From Natrinema salinisoli (GTDB lineage: Archaea; Halobacteriota; Halobacteria; Halobacteriales; Natrialbaceae): 64,000 nt of DNA. Both the position numbers and the translations under genes were made by a program. Shown piece after piece: positions 16,147 through 24,680 of the stretch. The notes beneath the pieces are model-generated. The model was not told the origin of the DNA. It was given only the letters and a program-made list of their open reading frames with translations, and searched no databases. Every line of letters begins with the position of its first letter. Position 1 is the stretch's first letter. The stretch covers positions 496,001 to 560,000 of the forward strand of contig NZ_CP084469.1 in the NCBI RefSeq assembly GCF_020405205.1. The letters run 5' to 3'.

Positions 16147-17163
16147 CTAGTGCGTCGAAATGGCGGCCGTCGACCGGCTCGAGGCGAGGATTGCGAGGAG
16201 GTAACAGGCGATGGCGACGACGACGATCGAGCCGCCGGTTGGGAGTCCCTGCGAGATCGAGACGACGAAGCCACCGATAACTGCTATCTGCCCGAACAGT
16301 ATCGAGAGGTACAGGGTTTCCCGGAAGCTGTAGGCGAGCTGCGTGGCAGTTGCGACGGGAACGACGAGCATCGCGGCGACGAGGATCACGCCGAGAATCT
16401 GGATCGCGCCGACGACGACGACGGCGGTCATCACGATCAGCAGCGTGTTGTACCAGGTGACGTTGAGTCGAGCGACCCGGGCGGCTTGCTCGTCGAAGGT
16501 GATGAAGAGCAGTTGCTTGTAGGTCGCGACGACGGTGACGACGACGAGGACGCTGATGACGGCCATCAGCTGCGCCCCGGACGGGGTGACGACGGAGATA
16601 TTGCCGAAGAGGTAGTCCCTGACGTCGATTCCGGTCGTTCGATCCAGACTGATGATGAGCGTCCCGATCGCGAAACTGCCGGTCAGCATGATCGCGATCG
16701 GCACGTCGCCGTAGGTGTCGGTCCGCTCGATCAGCCACTGAACGCCGAGGGCACCGAGAACGCCCACAACCAGCGCGACGACCATCAGCGGGCCGTCCCA
16801 GCCGGTCGTCGCGTTCACGAGAAGCCCGATCGCGACCCCGGCGAACGCCGTGTGCGCCAGCGTCTCGCCGATGAGGGCCATCTCGCGGTGGACGAGGTAG
16901 GTCCCGACCAGCGGTGCGACGATCCCGATCAGAACTCCCGTCGCGACTGACCGCCAGATGAACGGATGGGAGAACACGTTCGTCCCGAGAACGCTATCCA
17001 GCAACCGACCCGCGATCCGCGTCTGGTCGTACAACCCACCGAAGACGGGGTACGACCGCAACGCGTCGACCGCTAACACGCCGAGCATCGCGACCGCGAG
17101 GATCGCGGTCAGACCGATACCGACCAGTTCGAGTCGTCGTCGGAGAGATCTGGACTGACTCAT
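16147..17163 (-). CDS. znuB: Metal ABC transporter permease (ZnuB/TroC family)
   Basis: This 338-aa integral membrane protein has eight to nine hydrophobic helices and the ABC-3 permease signatures, for example LVGTYLVHREMALIGETLAHTAFAGVAIG and DVRDYLFGNISVVTP. The C-terminus ends SSRSTAAISTH. It forms the channel of the importer encoded with the ATPase (its ATG 17163 overlaps the ATPase stop) and the binding protein. Zinc is the likely substrate because of the His-rich binding protein; manganese is the main alternative. Confidence 0.9.
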   Translation of the reverse strand: MSQSRSLRRRLELVGIGLTAILAVAMLGVLAVDALRSYPVFGGLYDQTRIAGRLLDSVLGTNVFSHPFIWRSVATGVLIGIVAPLVGTYLVHREMALIGETLAHTAFAGVAIGLLVNATTGWDGPLMVVALVVGVLGALGVQWLIERTDTYGDVPIAIMLTGSFAIGTLIISLDRTTGIDVRDYLFGNISVVTPSGAQLMAVISVLVVVTVVATYKQLLFITFDEQAARVARLNVTWYNTLLIVMTAVVVVGAIQILGVILVAAMLVVPVATATQLAYSFRETLYLSILFGQIAVIGGFVVSISQGLPTGGSIVVVAIACYLLAILASSRSTAAISTH

Positions 17164-17900
17164 CAGTGATGGTGATGGACGACCTGGCCCGTCGCGCCGT
17201 AGGCCTCGGTCAGGGCGTCGCTTTCGACGAACGATTCCGTGTCTCCGTGATGGTAGAGTTCCGTGTTGATGCAGGCGATTCGGTTCGCCCGATCCGTGAC
17301 GACGCCGATGTCGTGTTCGATCAGGATGATCGTGATTCCCGAGTCGTTGAGCAACTCGAGCAACTGGTAGAACGCGTCGCGGGACTCGGCGTCGACGCCG
17401 ACGGTCGGCTCGTCGAGAGCCAACAGGTCCGCCTCGGAGGCCAGCGCGCGTGCAATGTAGGCCCGCTGGCGCTGGCCGCCCGAGAGCTCGTTGACCTGTC
17501 GGTCGGCCAGTTCTGCGATGCCGACCGTCTCGAGGGCGTCGTCGACGGCCGCGCGGTCCGCGTCGGAGAGCCGCCCGTGGCCCGCGTGGGCGAATCGGCC
17601 CATGGTGACGGCCTCGCGGACGGTAACCGGCATCGAGCCGCCGCCGCTCGTCGCCTGTTGAGAGACGTAGCCGATCCGCTCGCCGTCGTCGAACTCGGCG
17701 ACGGGCTCGCCGAAGAGCTCGATCGAACCGCTGTCGGGACTGCGAAGCCCGAGCATGAGATGCAAGAGGGTCGTCTTGCCCGAGCCGTTCGGGCCGATCA
17801 ACCCGAGAAAGTCGCCTTCCTCGACCGTCAGCGAGACGTTACTGACGGCCGGCTGCTCGCCGTAGGCGAACGATACGTTCTCGAGATCGACGACGGTCAC
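17163..17900 (-). CDS. znuC: Metal ABC transporter ATP-binding protein (ZnuC family)
   Basis: This 245-aa ATPase shows Walker A GPNGSGKTTLLH, Q-loop YVSQQ, signature LSGGQRQRAYIARAL, Walker B LLALDEPTVGVD and the switch His in LIEHDIGVV. I start it at GTG 17900, whose bases overlap the stop of the binding-protein gene (GTGA); the longer ATG frame from 17981 would run back through that gene. The C-terminus ends in HHHH, which may contact metal. It energises metal import with the permease immediately downstream. Confidence 0.92.
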   Translation of the reverse strand: MTVVDLENVSFAYGEQPAVSNVSLTVEEGDFLGLIGPNGSGKTTLLHLMLGLRSPDSGSIELFGEPVAEFDDGERIGYVSQQATSGGGSMPVTVREAVTMGRFAHAGHGRLSDADRAAVDDALETVGIAELADRQVNELSGGQRQRAYIARALASEADLLALDEPTVGVDAESRDAFYQLLELLNDSGITIILIEHDIGVVTDRANRIACINTELYHHGDTESFVESDALTEAYGATGQVVHHHH

Positions 17901-18967
17901 TGTGCGTCTAGTACCTCTCTGAACGCGGGCAGGTTTATTTCTTCCATTTGGTCGCGGTACCCCCATCCCTTCTCCTGCCATTGCCCGAGCGTCCCGGACA
18001 GGTGCGTGATCGGCATCGCGTCCGTGGCGTTGCTTCCCTCGAGGATGTTCTCCACCATCTGATACGATCCGTCGGTCGCCTTGAACGGGTTGTAGAGGAT
18101 GGTCTCGATCCCCTCTTCGTCGACGAGGTCGATCGTTGCGGCCATATCCTCGGTGGTAGCCTGATCCTGCGCGGAGACGCCGACGGGCGTGTGGATCTCG
18201 AACCCGTATCGCTCCTGCAGGTAGGTGAACGAATCGTGGCCGGCGAAGACGGCGACCCGCCGGTCGGCCGCGTCGATCAGGTCTTCGAACTGCTGATCGA
18301 GGTCCTCGAGCTCGGCGACGTACTCGGCGGCGTTATCCTCGTACGTTTCGGCGTTATCCGGATCGGCGTCGGCGAGGCCGGTCGCGATAGTGGTGACGAC
18401 GTCCTGAGCGAGCACGGGATCGAGCCAGACGTGGGGGTCGATCGACGTTTCGTCGTGGTCGTGACCGCCCTCGTGTGACTCGTTGTGATCGTCCTCGTGC
18501 GATTCGTTGCCGTCTTCGTGCGACTCGTTGTGCTCGTCCTCGTGGCCATCGTCGTGGCCGCCGGCATCGACCTCGTGATCCCAGCCGAGCAGCTCGTCGT
18601 CGAGACCTTCGAGGCCGTCGATCACGGTGACGGAGTCGTAGTCGGTCTCGAGTGTCGACGCGATATCCTGGGCCCAGGAGAACTCGGGCGTATCGAGGTA
18701 GACGAACGCCCCGGCACTGGCAATCTCTCGAGTGAGGTCTCCACCGGGAGACCAGCCGTGTCCCGCTTCGCCAGTTCCCACGGGGTTCTCGAACGCGACA
18801 GCGTCGCCGCTAACCTGCTCGGCCCAGTCCCACAGGGTAAAGAAGGCGGCGTACCCGTCCTCGAATCCCGCGCTGGCACTGCCGACGTCGTCGAGGCAAC
18901 CGGCGAGGGCGCCAGTCGCGACTGCGCCGGCACCCGTCTTCACCAGCGCTCGTCGTGTAACGTCCAT
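17897..18967 (-). CDS. znuA: Zinc-type ABC transporter substrate-binding lipoprotein (ZnuA/TroA family)
   Basis: This 356-aa protein begins with a Tat lipoprotein signal (TRRALVKTGAGAVATGALAGC), so it is anchored outside the membrane through Cys24. The TroA/ZnuA fold is recognised from DPHVWLDPVLAQDV, FAGHDSFTYLQERYGFEIH and TILYNPFKATDGS. Residues about 148-183 form a His/Asp/Glu-rich loop with many HDDGH/ESHED-like repeats, the hallmark of zinc-binding ZnuA proteins. It is the first gene of the three-gene importer operon. A TATA-like CCTTATACT at about 18987-18995 lies about 20-28 bp before its ATG. Confidence 0.92.
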   Translation of the reverse strand: MDVTRRALVKTGAGAVATGALAGCLDDVGSASAGFEDGYAAFFTLWDWAEQVSGDAVAFENPVGTGEAGHGWSPGGDLTREIASAGAFVYLDTPEFSWAQDIASTLETDYDSVTVIDGLEGLDDELLGWDHEVDAGGHDDGHEDEHNESHEDGNESHEDDHNESHEGGHDHDETSIDPHVWLDPVLAQDVVTTIATGLADADPDNAETYEDNAAEYVAELEDLDQQFEDLIDAADRRVAVFAGHDSFTYLQERYGFEIHTPVGVSAQDQATTEDMAATIDLVDEEGIETILYNPFKATDGSYQMVENILEGSNATDAMPITHLSGTLGQWQEKGWGYRDQMEEINLPAFREVLDAQ

Positions 18968-19019
18968 ATCCGGAACTAGCCCTATCGCAGTATAAGGGTT
19001 GTTATCCTTGGGGGTGGTT

Positions 19020-19058
19020 TTATTAACTCCCGTCGTTGAGGATCCGCTTTGTTAATAA
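19020..19058. promoter_or_regulatory. Inverted repeat upstream of the zinc importer promoter
   Basis: TTATTAAC at 19020-19027 and GTTAATAA at 19051-19058 are perfect inverted copies separated by 23 bp, about 55-90 bp before the importer start and upstream of its TATA-like box. It could be two half-sites for a metal regulator. The arms are AT-only in an AT-richer stretch, so chance is possible. Confidence 0.3.
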
Positions 19059-19149
19059 TATTCGTCGATATAGCGAGACGAGTTGTTATCGGAATCGGCG
19101 GGGCGTCGATCCGGCCGTGGCGACAGTTTTCCGATTGCACGCGGACTGC

Positions 19150-19572
19150 TCACTCGAGCGAAACCGCGACTCCGATTCCGTCGCTTCGTCGGTAGGCAGG
19201 CCGCCGTTCGGGGCCAGAATTGCGAACGACGTCGAACGCATCGAATCGGATCACGAGTCGACCCGGGTCGATTGTCGCTCGGAGAACCGGGCCTCGACTC
19301 GTCACGACGACGTAGGGCGGCCCCGGAACGGGGGGAGCCTGAAGGTCGTACCCCGTCGCGTCGACTGCGTCGGCCAGCACCGCCGGGAGCGCCTCGAGGA
19401 TCCCGGTCTCTCCGAGGGTTCGATCGAGACCGTCGACGACGGCCTCGCGATCGGTCGTTCGGGAGGTATCCCAGGGATCGGCGATCGCGTCGGCACAGGC
19501 GTCGATCCCATCGACGACCGACACGTGTTCCGACTGAATTCGACGTCGGGCAGCCCGGACTGGATGGGACAC
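19150..19572 (-). CDS. Uncharacterised haloarchaeal protein
   Basis: I do not recognise a named family for this 140-aa protein. It is soluble and amphipathic: an N-terminal helical half (RRRIQSEHVSVVDGIDACADAI, then LDRTLGETGILEALPAVLAD) followed by a beta-rich half (APPVPGPPYVVVTSRGPVLRATIDPGRLVIRFDAFDV). Codon bias and acidic composition fit a real gene, and overlapping frames do not look coding. It sits alone between the zinc importer and the YihY gene, convergent with neither; the start at 19572 is the first ATG. Confidence 0.7.
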   Translation of the reverse strand: MSHPVRAARRRIQSEHVSVVDGIDACADAIADPWDTSRTTDREAVVDGLDRTLGETGILEALPAVLADAVDATGYDLQAPPVPGPPYVVVTSRGPVLRATIDPGRLVIRFDAFDVVRNSGPERRPAYRRSDGIGVAVSLE

Positions 19573-19666
19573 GAGTTCCAGTCTGACGGGAACTCACTAA
19601 GAAACTCCGACTTCGACCCGAACGTATCTTTCATCCGTCGACGGACCGCGACGTGCCATCCGGCCG

Positions 19667-20833
19667 TCACTCGCGCCGATCCTCGACGACGAAGACGTTC
19701 AGCGTCCGAAGCCGCGCCAGCACGCCGCGCGCCCGCCGTCGCCACGACGATCCCTGCTGTGAAGCGATTTCGCGGCGAAGTCGCTCGTTTTCGTCCTCGA
19801 GCTCGCGGTTTTCCGTCTCGAGTCGCTCGATCTGTTCCGCGAGCTCATCGACGCGATCCTCGAGCCGGTAGCGCCGCGACTGTTGCGCGTCGTGGTCGTT
19901 TCGCAGTTGATCGCGCTCCCGCCGGAGCGTCACGAGTCGCTCCTCGAGGTGCTCGCGTTCACGCTCGTCGGAATCGACGAAGGGGCCGCGGTCCGCGTCC
20001 TCGGGGACCCCCTCGAGCGATTCGTCCCCCGCCGCTTCGGACTCGATATCGATGTGTCCCGAGCGGGTAGCGTTGACGACGCCGCCGACGAGCAGTATCA
20101 ACCCGCCGAAGTACAGCCAGGTCAACAGGAGGAGGATCGCGCCGATCGGCCCCGCCGACTCGGAACTACTCGAGAGGGCGACGTATACCTGAAAGAGCGA
20201 CTGAAGGGCGGCCCAGCCGACGGCGGCGACGACGACGCCCGGCAGTACCTCCCGGACCGAGACGTCGACGTCGGGGAAGTGGTAGTACATCGGCAGGAAG
20301 GCAATCGTCAACCCGACCACGAGCAGTATCGGGTTCAACAGGCCGATGAAGAGACTGTTCGGGAAGAACGCGAAGACGATACTGGTCGCCCCGGCCGCCA
20401 CGAGCGCGACGCCGATGGTTCCGAAGACGACGATCCCGTCGCGCAACTGGTCGACCAGCGAGTTTTCCTCGGTCGACGCGTAGATTTCGGAGAACGCGGT
20501 GTCCAGCCCCCGGAAGATCTTCAGCGACCCCCACAGGAGGACGAGGAGCCCGATGACCGACGTTCCCACGCTTCCGGTCGACCCCTCGATCCCGTCCTCG
20601 AGGATGATCTGGCCGCTCTCGGGGAGGAACCCTTCGGTCGCCGCCGACACCTGCGTGGCGAGCCCCTCGTTCCCGAGGAACGAGACGAGGAAGAAGACGA
20701 GCACGAGAAGCGGAATCAGCGAAATGAAGGCCTGATACGCGATGCTCGCAGCCATGAACGTCACGTTCTTCTCCTGAATCCCGGTCACGACCGACTTCGC
20801 GAACGGGAGCGCGCCGCGGACGTTGCTACCCAT
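19667..20833 (-). CDS. YihY/virulence factor BrkB family membrane protein with C-terminal coiled coil
   Basis: This 388-aa protein has the YihY pattern: MAASIAYQAFISLIPLLVLVFFLVSF, a large second segment VIGLLVLLWGSLKIFRGLDTAFSEIY, and four further helices ending LLLLTWLYFGGLILLVGGVVNA. Six membrane helices are expected up to residue about 265. The last 110 residues are hydrophilic and form a long coiled coil (EREHLEERLVTLRRERDQLR; ELAEQIERLETENRELEDEN), then a basic stretch. The role of the family is unclear despite older labels such as RNase BN. The coiled coil suggests oligomerisation or tethering. Confidence 0.88.
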   Translation of the reverse strand: MGSNVRGALPFAKSVVTGIQEKNVTFMAASIAYQAFISLIPLLVLVFFLVSFLGNEGLATQVSAATEGFLPESGQIILEDGIEGSTGSVGTSVIGLLVLLWGSLKIFRGLDTAFSEIYASTEENSLVDQLRDGIVVFGTIGVALVAAGATSIVFAFFPNSLFIGLLNPILLVVGLTIAFLPMYYHFPDVDVSVREVLPGVVVAAVGWAALQSLFQVYVALSSSSESAGPIGAILLLLTWLYFGGLILLVGGVVNATRSGHIDIESEAAGDESLEGVPEDADRGPFVDSDEREREHLEERLVTLRRERDQLRNDHDAQQSRRYRLEDRVDELAEQIERLETENRELEDENERLRREIASQQGSSWRRRARGVLARLRTLNVFVVEDRRE

Positions 20834-20928
20834 ATATCGTCTCTGCCACAGCGCGGGATAGCGACCCGGCTTGCAACCACACGGACGAAGTCGTCGCTGC
20901 CCACAGACGACTCACCGCCGCCGTTCGC

Positions 20929-21888
20929 CTACTCCCGCTCGAGCAACGATGTCACCGCGTCGCGAGTCGGCAGCGCCGTCATCGCCCCCGGTGCGGTGGT
21001 CGCCGTCGCGGCGACTGCGTTCGCGAAGGCAACTGTCCCCTCGAGCCGTCGGCTGGCACGCAGGGCGGAAATCGCGCCGCCGACGAAGGCGTCGCCGGCC
21101 CCGGTCGTATCGACCGTCTCGACCGAAAATCCGGGATGATCGACCGTCGCCGCGCCCCACGGCGCGTCGTCGTCTGCAACGGCGATGGCGCCCTCGTCCC
21201 CTCGCGTCACGAGGACGGTATGGATCGGACCGCGCTCGACGGCTGCGCTCGCGATCGCCGTCGGCGTGTCGCCCGCGAACCCGAGTGCTTCGAGTTCCTC
21301 GACCGTCGCGACACAGACGTCTACGCACGCGAGCGCGTCGCGAACGACGCTCGCGAACGTCTCCGTGTCCGGCCACAGCTCGGGTCGCAGGTTCGGATCG
21401 AAGGACACCGTACAGTCCGCGGCCGCTGCTCGCTCGAGCAAATCCATCGTCGCCGCGCGCGAGGACCCGCTCGCGAGCGTCACCCCGCCGGCGTGAACCC
21501 ACTCGCACTCCGACAGCGTCTCGTCGTCGATTCGGCCGGGCTCAAGGCGGGTGTCGGCGGTGCCGTCGCGATAGAACGTGAACTCGCGGTCGCCGGTCTC
21601 GTCGTGGGTGACAAAGGCGAGCGAGGTCTTCGCATCGGGGTCGCGGTCGACGAACTCGTCCGGAAGCCCGCGATCGGCGAGCGTCCGCTCGAGGTACCGA
21701 CCGAACGGGTCCTCCCCGACGCGGGTCCAGAACAGCGGCGGCTCCTCGAGTCGCGAGAGCGCGACGGCGACGTTCGCCGGCGCACCGCCGGGACGGCGCT
21801 CGAAGCCCGCCACATCCTCGAGCGGCCCGGGTCGCTCGGGAATGCAGTCGATCAGCGTTTCACCGGCGACGAGTACGTCGTGGGGCAT
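20929..21888 (-). CDS. PfkB-family carbohydrate kinase
   Basis: This 319-aa ribokinase-like enzyme begins VLVAGETLIDCIPERPG, has the N-terminal PfkB sugar motif GGAPANVAVALSRL and the C-terminal signature VDTTGAGDAFVGGAI with the catalytic Asp. The overall pattern fits fructokinase or KDG-kinase-like members; the sugar cannot be decided by eye. It lies upstream, on the same strand, of nothing obviously linked; the next gene (aldehyde dehydrogenase) is 189 bp upstream, so a shared transcript is uncertain. ATG 21888 fits the family's usual N-terminus. Confidence 0.87.
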   Translation of the reverse strand: MPHDVLVAGETLIDCIPERPGPLEDVAGFERRPGGAPANVAVALSRLEEPPLFWTRVGEDPFGRYLERTLADRGLPDEFVDRDPDAKTSLAFVTHDETGDREFTFYRDGTADTRLEPGRIDDETLSECEWVHAGGVTLASGSSRAATMDLLERAAAADCTVSFDPNLRPELWPDTETFASVVRDALACVDVCVATVEELEALGFAGDTPTAIASAAVERGPIHTVLVTRGDEGAIAVADDDAPWGAATVDHPGFSVETVDTTGAGDAFVGGAISALRASRRLEGTVAFANAVAATATTAPGAMTALPTRDAVTSLLERE

Positions 21889-22077
21889 ACCGATGCCTCG
21901 CCCGTCGATGAGGGTAGTTCTATCGACAGCAGACCGTCAACGGACCGTTCGATCCCGATGCGGCCGACGGAACCGGGTGGTCGTTGGCAGACAATCGTTT
22001 TCGTTTTGAAATAGAATCATCGTCTCGATCGCTGAGAGGAGAGAAAACTGTCGTGACGTCCGATACTAGCGGCCGTC

Positions 22078-23547
22078 CTACAGAATGATGCTCTTCTTGC
22101 GCATCATCGCGTGGATCGAGGCGTCGAGCCCTTCGCGACCGATCCCCGAATCCTTGTTCCCGCCGAAGGGAATGTCGCCCATCCCGTGGCTCGGTGCGCC
22201 GTTGATCCGGACCGCACCGGCGTCGATGCGTTCGGCCATCCGCATCGCACGCTTGTAGTCGGCCGTAAAGACGGCCGCGTCGAGCGCGAGGTCGGAGCCG
22301 TTCGCGATCTCGAGCGCCTCGGCCTCGTCCTCGAAGGTGGTGACGGCGGCGATGGGGCCGAACTGTTCTTCGTCGACGATGCGGGCGTCCTGCGGGACGT
22401 TCGCGAGCAGCGTCGGCTCGAAGAACTGGTCGGCGAGTTCGTCGGGGACGCCCTCCGGTGCGCGCCGTTCTCCGCCGCGGACGATCTCCGCGCCCTTCTC
22501 GACGGCGTCGTCGACGAGTTCTTCGACCCAGTCGGCCTGATCTTCGCTGATGAGCGGGCCGAAGGCGGTGTCCTCGTCGAAGAGGTCACCGGCGTTCCAG
22601 GTGTCCATCTGGCCCTCGATCGTGTCGACGACCTCGTCGTGGACCGACTCCTGAGCGAGGACGCGAGAGACGGCCGAGCAGCGCTGGCCGGCGTACTTGA
22701 ACGAGCCTTTGACGCAGTTTTCCGCGACGTCGGTGATGTCGGCATCGTCGAAGACGACCGCCGGCGCGTTGCCGCCGAGTTCCATGTGCAGGTTGACCAT
22801 GCCGCTTTCGCTGGCGACGTGCTTCCCAGCGCCCGAGGAGCCGGTCATGGCGATCGCGTTGACGCGATCGTCGCCGGAGAGGACGTCGCCGATCTCGCTC
22901 GCCTCGCCGGGAACGAAGTTGAACGCGCCGTCCGGAATCCCGTCGACGTCGGCGATGACGTCGGCGAGGATCGCCGCCGAGATGGGTGTCTTGGTCGCCG
23001 GCTTGAGCAGGACGCTGTTGCCGGCCGCGAGCGCGGGTGCGACCTGCAGGGCCGTCGTCGCGAGCGGGTAATTGTAGGGAGTGATACAGAGAACGGCCCC
23101 GATCGGTTCGTGCTTGACGATCGCCTGCCAGCCCTCGTGGCCCTCGGTCGAGCCCTCGCGGTACTCGCCCTTGCTGACGATGTTGCGCGCTTCCTCGGCC
23201 GCCCGGTCGAAGCGCTCGGCCGCCTGCCCGACCTCGCCGCGAGCCGAGGAGATCGGTTTGCCCGCCTCGCGGACGATGACCTCCGCGAGTTCTTCCTCGC
23301 GCTCGCGGAGCGCTTCGGCGATCGATTCACACCACTTCGCGCGCTCGACCACGGTCGTCTCGCGGAGCGCCGGCTTGATCTCGTGGGCAGCTGCCAGCGC
23401 GGCTCGAGCCTCCTCCGGCCCCGCGGCAGCTACTTGTGCGAAGGTCCCGCCTTCGGCGAGATCAGAGACCGACAGCGCGGTTTCGGTCTCGAGCCACTCG
23501 CCGTCGACGTATATCCGCTCCCGCCGTTGTGCGACTCTCGTTGCCAT
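22078..23547 (-). CDS. NAD(P)-dependent aldehyde dehydrogenase (GapN/lactaldehyde dehydrogenase-like)
   Basis: This 489-aa enzyme has the ALDH signatures CITPYNYPLATTALQVAPAL, LHMELGGNAPAVVFDDAD (catalytic Glu), FKYAGQRCSAVSRVL (catalytic Cys) and EEQFGPIAAVTTF. The C-terminal MGDIPFGGNKDSGIGREG and the overall spacing resemble archaeal non-phosphorylating GAPDH and lactaldehyde dehydrogenase (CofA) members, but the substrate is not decided. The upstream region from 23548 to about 23750 holds its promoter, divergent from dpsA. Confidence 0.88.
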   Translation of the reverse strand: MATRVAQRRERIYVDGEWLETETALSVSDLAEGGTFAQVAAAGPEEARAALAAAHEIKPALRETTVVERAKWCESIAEALREREEELAEVIVREAGKPISSARGEVGQAAERFDRAAEEARNIVSKGEYREGSTEGHEGWQAIVKHEPIGAVLCITPYNYPLATTALQVAPALAAGNSVLLKPATKTPISAAILADVIADVDGIPDGAFNFVPGEASEIGDVLSGDDRVNAIAMTGSSGAGKHVASESGMVNLHMELGGNAPAVVFDDADITDVAENCVKGSFKYAGQRCSAVSRVLAQESVHDEVVDTIEGQMDTWNAGDLFDEDTAFGPLISEDQADWVEELVDDAVEKGAEIVRGGERRAPEGVPDELADQFFEPTLLANVPQDARIVDEEQFGPIAAVTTFEDEAEALEIANGSDLALDAAVFTADYKRAMRMAERIDAGAVRINGAPSHGMGDIPFGGNKDSGIGREGLDASIHAMMRKKSIIL

Positions 23548-23683
23548 ACACGTCCCTTGGACCCCCTCACTGAAAATGTTTACTCAGGGCTGAAAAAACA
23601 ACGTGTACTTTGATGATATTGTTCTTAGATTCTCATATTCCAGAGACGAATCAAGTATAGGGCAGAAGATTGGGAAGATGTTT

Positions 23684-23697
23684 TTAGGTTTCCCAAA
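23684..23697 (+). promoter_or_regulatory. IdeR/DtxR-like box upstream of dpsA
   Basis: TTAGGTTTCCCAAA reads TTTGGGAAACCTAA on the other strand, fitting a TTWGG-N4-CCTAA pattern close to the DtxR/IdeR-family consensus (TTAGGTTAGCCTAA core). It ends 23 bp before the TATA-like TTTAAG at 23721-23726, where an activator or repressor could act. Iron-responsive DtxR-type regulators (Idr1/Idr2) control dpsA in Halobacterium by established work; the assignment here is inference. Confidence 0.45.
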
Positions 23698-23753
23698 GAA
23701 ATGTTCTCTCATGGGAAGTCTTTAAGTGTGATGCGACCGTATCGATGGATAGG

Positions 23754-24299
23754 ATGAGCACCCAAGAAACCGTCCGCCAATCGGCCGACACCGTCGAGGA
23801 GAACGCGCTTCGCCTCGAGCAGGACAAAGCCGAGCAGATCGTCGATGCGCTGAACACGGAGCTTGCGAACTCGTACGTGCTCTACCACCAGCTGAAGAAA
23901 CACCACTGGGTCGTCGAGGGCGCCGAGTTCCTGCCACTCCACGAGTTCCTCGAGGAGGCGTACGAACACGTCGAGGAGGGAGCAGACGTCATCGCCGAGC
24001 GCGCGCAGGCACTGGGCGGCGTCCCGGTGTCGGGACCGTCGAACCAGGAAGAACGCGCGACCGTCGAGTTCGAGGGCGAGGACGTCTACGACGTCCGCAC
24101 GATGTTCGAAAACGACCTCGAGATCTACGGGGACATCATCGAGTCGATGCGCGACAGCATCGAACTCGCCGAAAACCTCGGCGATCACGCGACCTCCGAA
24201 ATCCTGCGCGAGATCCTCGTGACGCTCGAGGAAGACGGGCACCACTTCGAGCACTACCTCGAGGACGACACGCTGGTGCTCGAGGACGCGACTCACTAA
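23754..24299 (+). CDS. dpsA: DpsA ferritin-like iron-storage/DNA-protection protein
   Basis: This 181-aa protein closely follows the DpsA of Halobacterium salinarum from memory: MSTQ start, DALNTELANSYVLYHQLKKHHW (ferroxidase His residues at the subunit interface), FLEEAYEHVEEGADVIAERAQALGG, DVYDVRTMFENDLEIYGDIIE and ENLGDHATSEILREIL. It assembles into a 12-mer that oxidises and stores iron and limits Fenton chemistry. The ATG at 23754 rather than 23745 is chosen: TTTAAG at 23721-23726 is 28-33 bp upstream, and the family begins MSTQ. An iron-box-like element lies further upstream. Confidence 0.95.
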   Translation: MSTQETVRQSADTVEENALRLEQDKAEQIVDALNTELANSYVLYHQLKKHHWVVEGAEFLPLHEFLEEAYEHVEEGADVIAERAQALGGVPVSGPSNQEERATVEFEGEDVYDVRTMFENDLEIYGDIIESMRDSIELAENLGDHATSEILREILVTLEEDGHHFEHYLEDDTLVLEDATH

Positions 24300-24463
24300 A
24301 CTCCCCGAGCAACTGGCGCAGGAAGTCGAACGCACCGGTAGCACGTCGACGAGAACCGGAGACGGAGGGCCGAACAGCGAGGATAGTTTTTTCGATGCCG
24401 CAGTCAGTCGTCGTTCGAAGTCGATACTAGATCAGGAACCGCTCGTCCCGAGCGATGACGAGG

Positions 24464-24631
24464 TTAGGGTTCGAGATCGACGGCGAGATCCGTCGCGATC
24501 CAGCCGTCGCAGTTGTTCCGTTCGGTAAAGACGATCTTTCCGGGGCGGGTTTCGTGACACGTTACAACCGCCGCCGGCTCCTCGAGTTCCTCGTCGAGTT
24601 CGGGGTCCTCCCTTCGGGCGGGTACGTCCAT
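24464..24631 (-). CDS. 55-aa acidic protein under apparent DtxR/Idr-type iron control
   Basis: This short gene encodes 55 residues starting MDVPARREDPELDEELEEPA, followed by VVTCHETRPGKIVFTERNNC and ending DGWIATDLAVDLEP. The C-terminal GWIATD segment with one Cys on each side (C25 and C41) recalls small haloarchaeal families of unknown function. The gene is supported by its promoter: TTTTTAGATTTA at about 24654-24665 is 23-34 bp before the ATG, flanked by two 14-bp iron-box-like palindromes. The plus-strand frame over the same bases has no promoter and a biased composition. Iron regulation is inferred; no function is assigned. Confidence 0.72.
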   Translation of the reverse strand: MDVPARREDPELDEELEEPAAVVTCHETRPGKIVFTERNNCDGWIATDLAVDLEP

Positions 24632-24640
24632 CACGCTGAG

Positions 24641-24654
24641 TTAGGTGGGCCTAA
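24641..24654. promoter_or_regulatory. Iron-box-like palindrome (proximal) of the 55-aa gene
   Basis: TTAGGTGGGCCTAA is an inverted repeat (TTAGGT, 2-bp spacer, GCCTAA) matching the DtxR/IdeR/Idr consensus. It lies between the TATA-like box and the start codon at 24631, over the expected transcription start, where binding would repress. Confidence 0.6.
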
Positions 24655-24666
24655 ATCTAAAAAGGT

Positions 24667-24680
24667 TTTGGTCCGCCTAA
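24667..24680. promoter_or_regulatory. Iron-box-like palindrome (distal) of the 55-aa gene
   Basis: TTTGGTCCGCCTAA differs from the proximal site mainly in the spacer and one arm base. Its centre is 26 bp from the proximal centre, so the two sites bracket the TATA box at about 24654-24665. Two sites on each side of a TATA box suggest cooperative occlusion of TBP/TFB. Confidence 0.55.
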
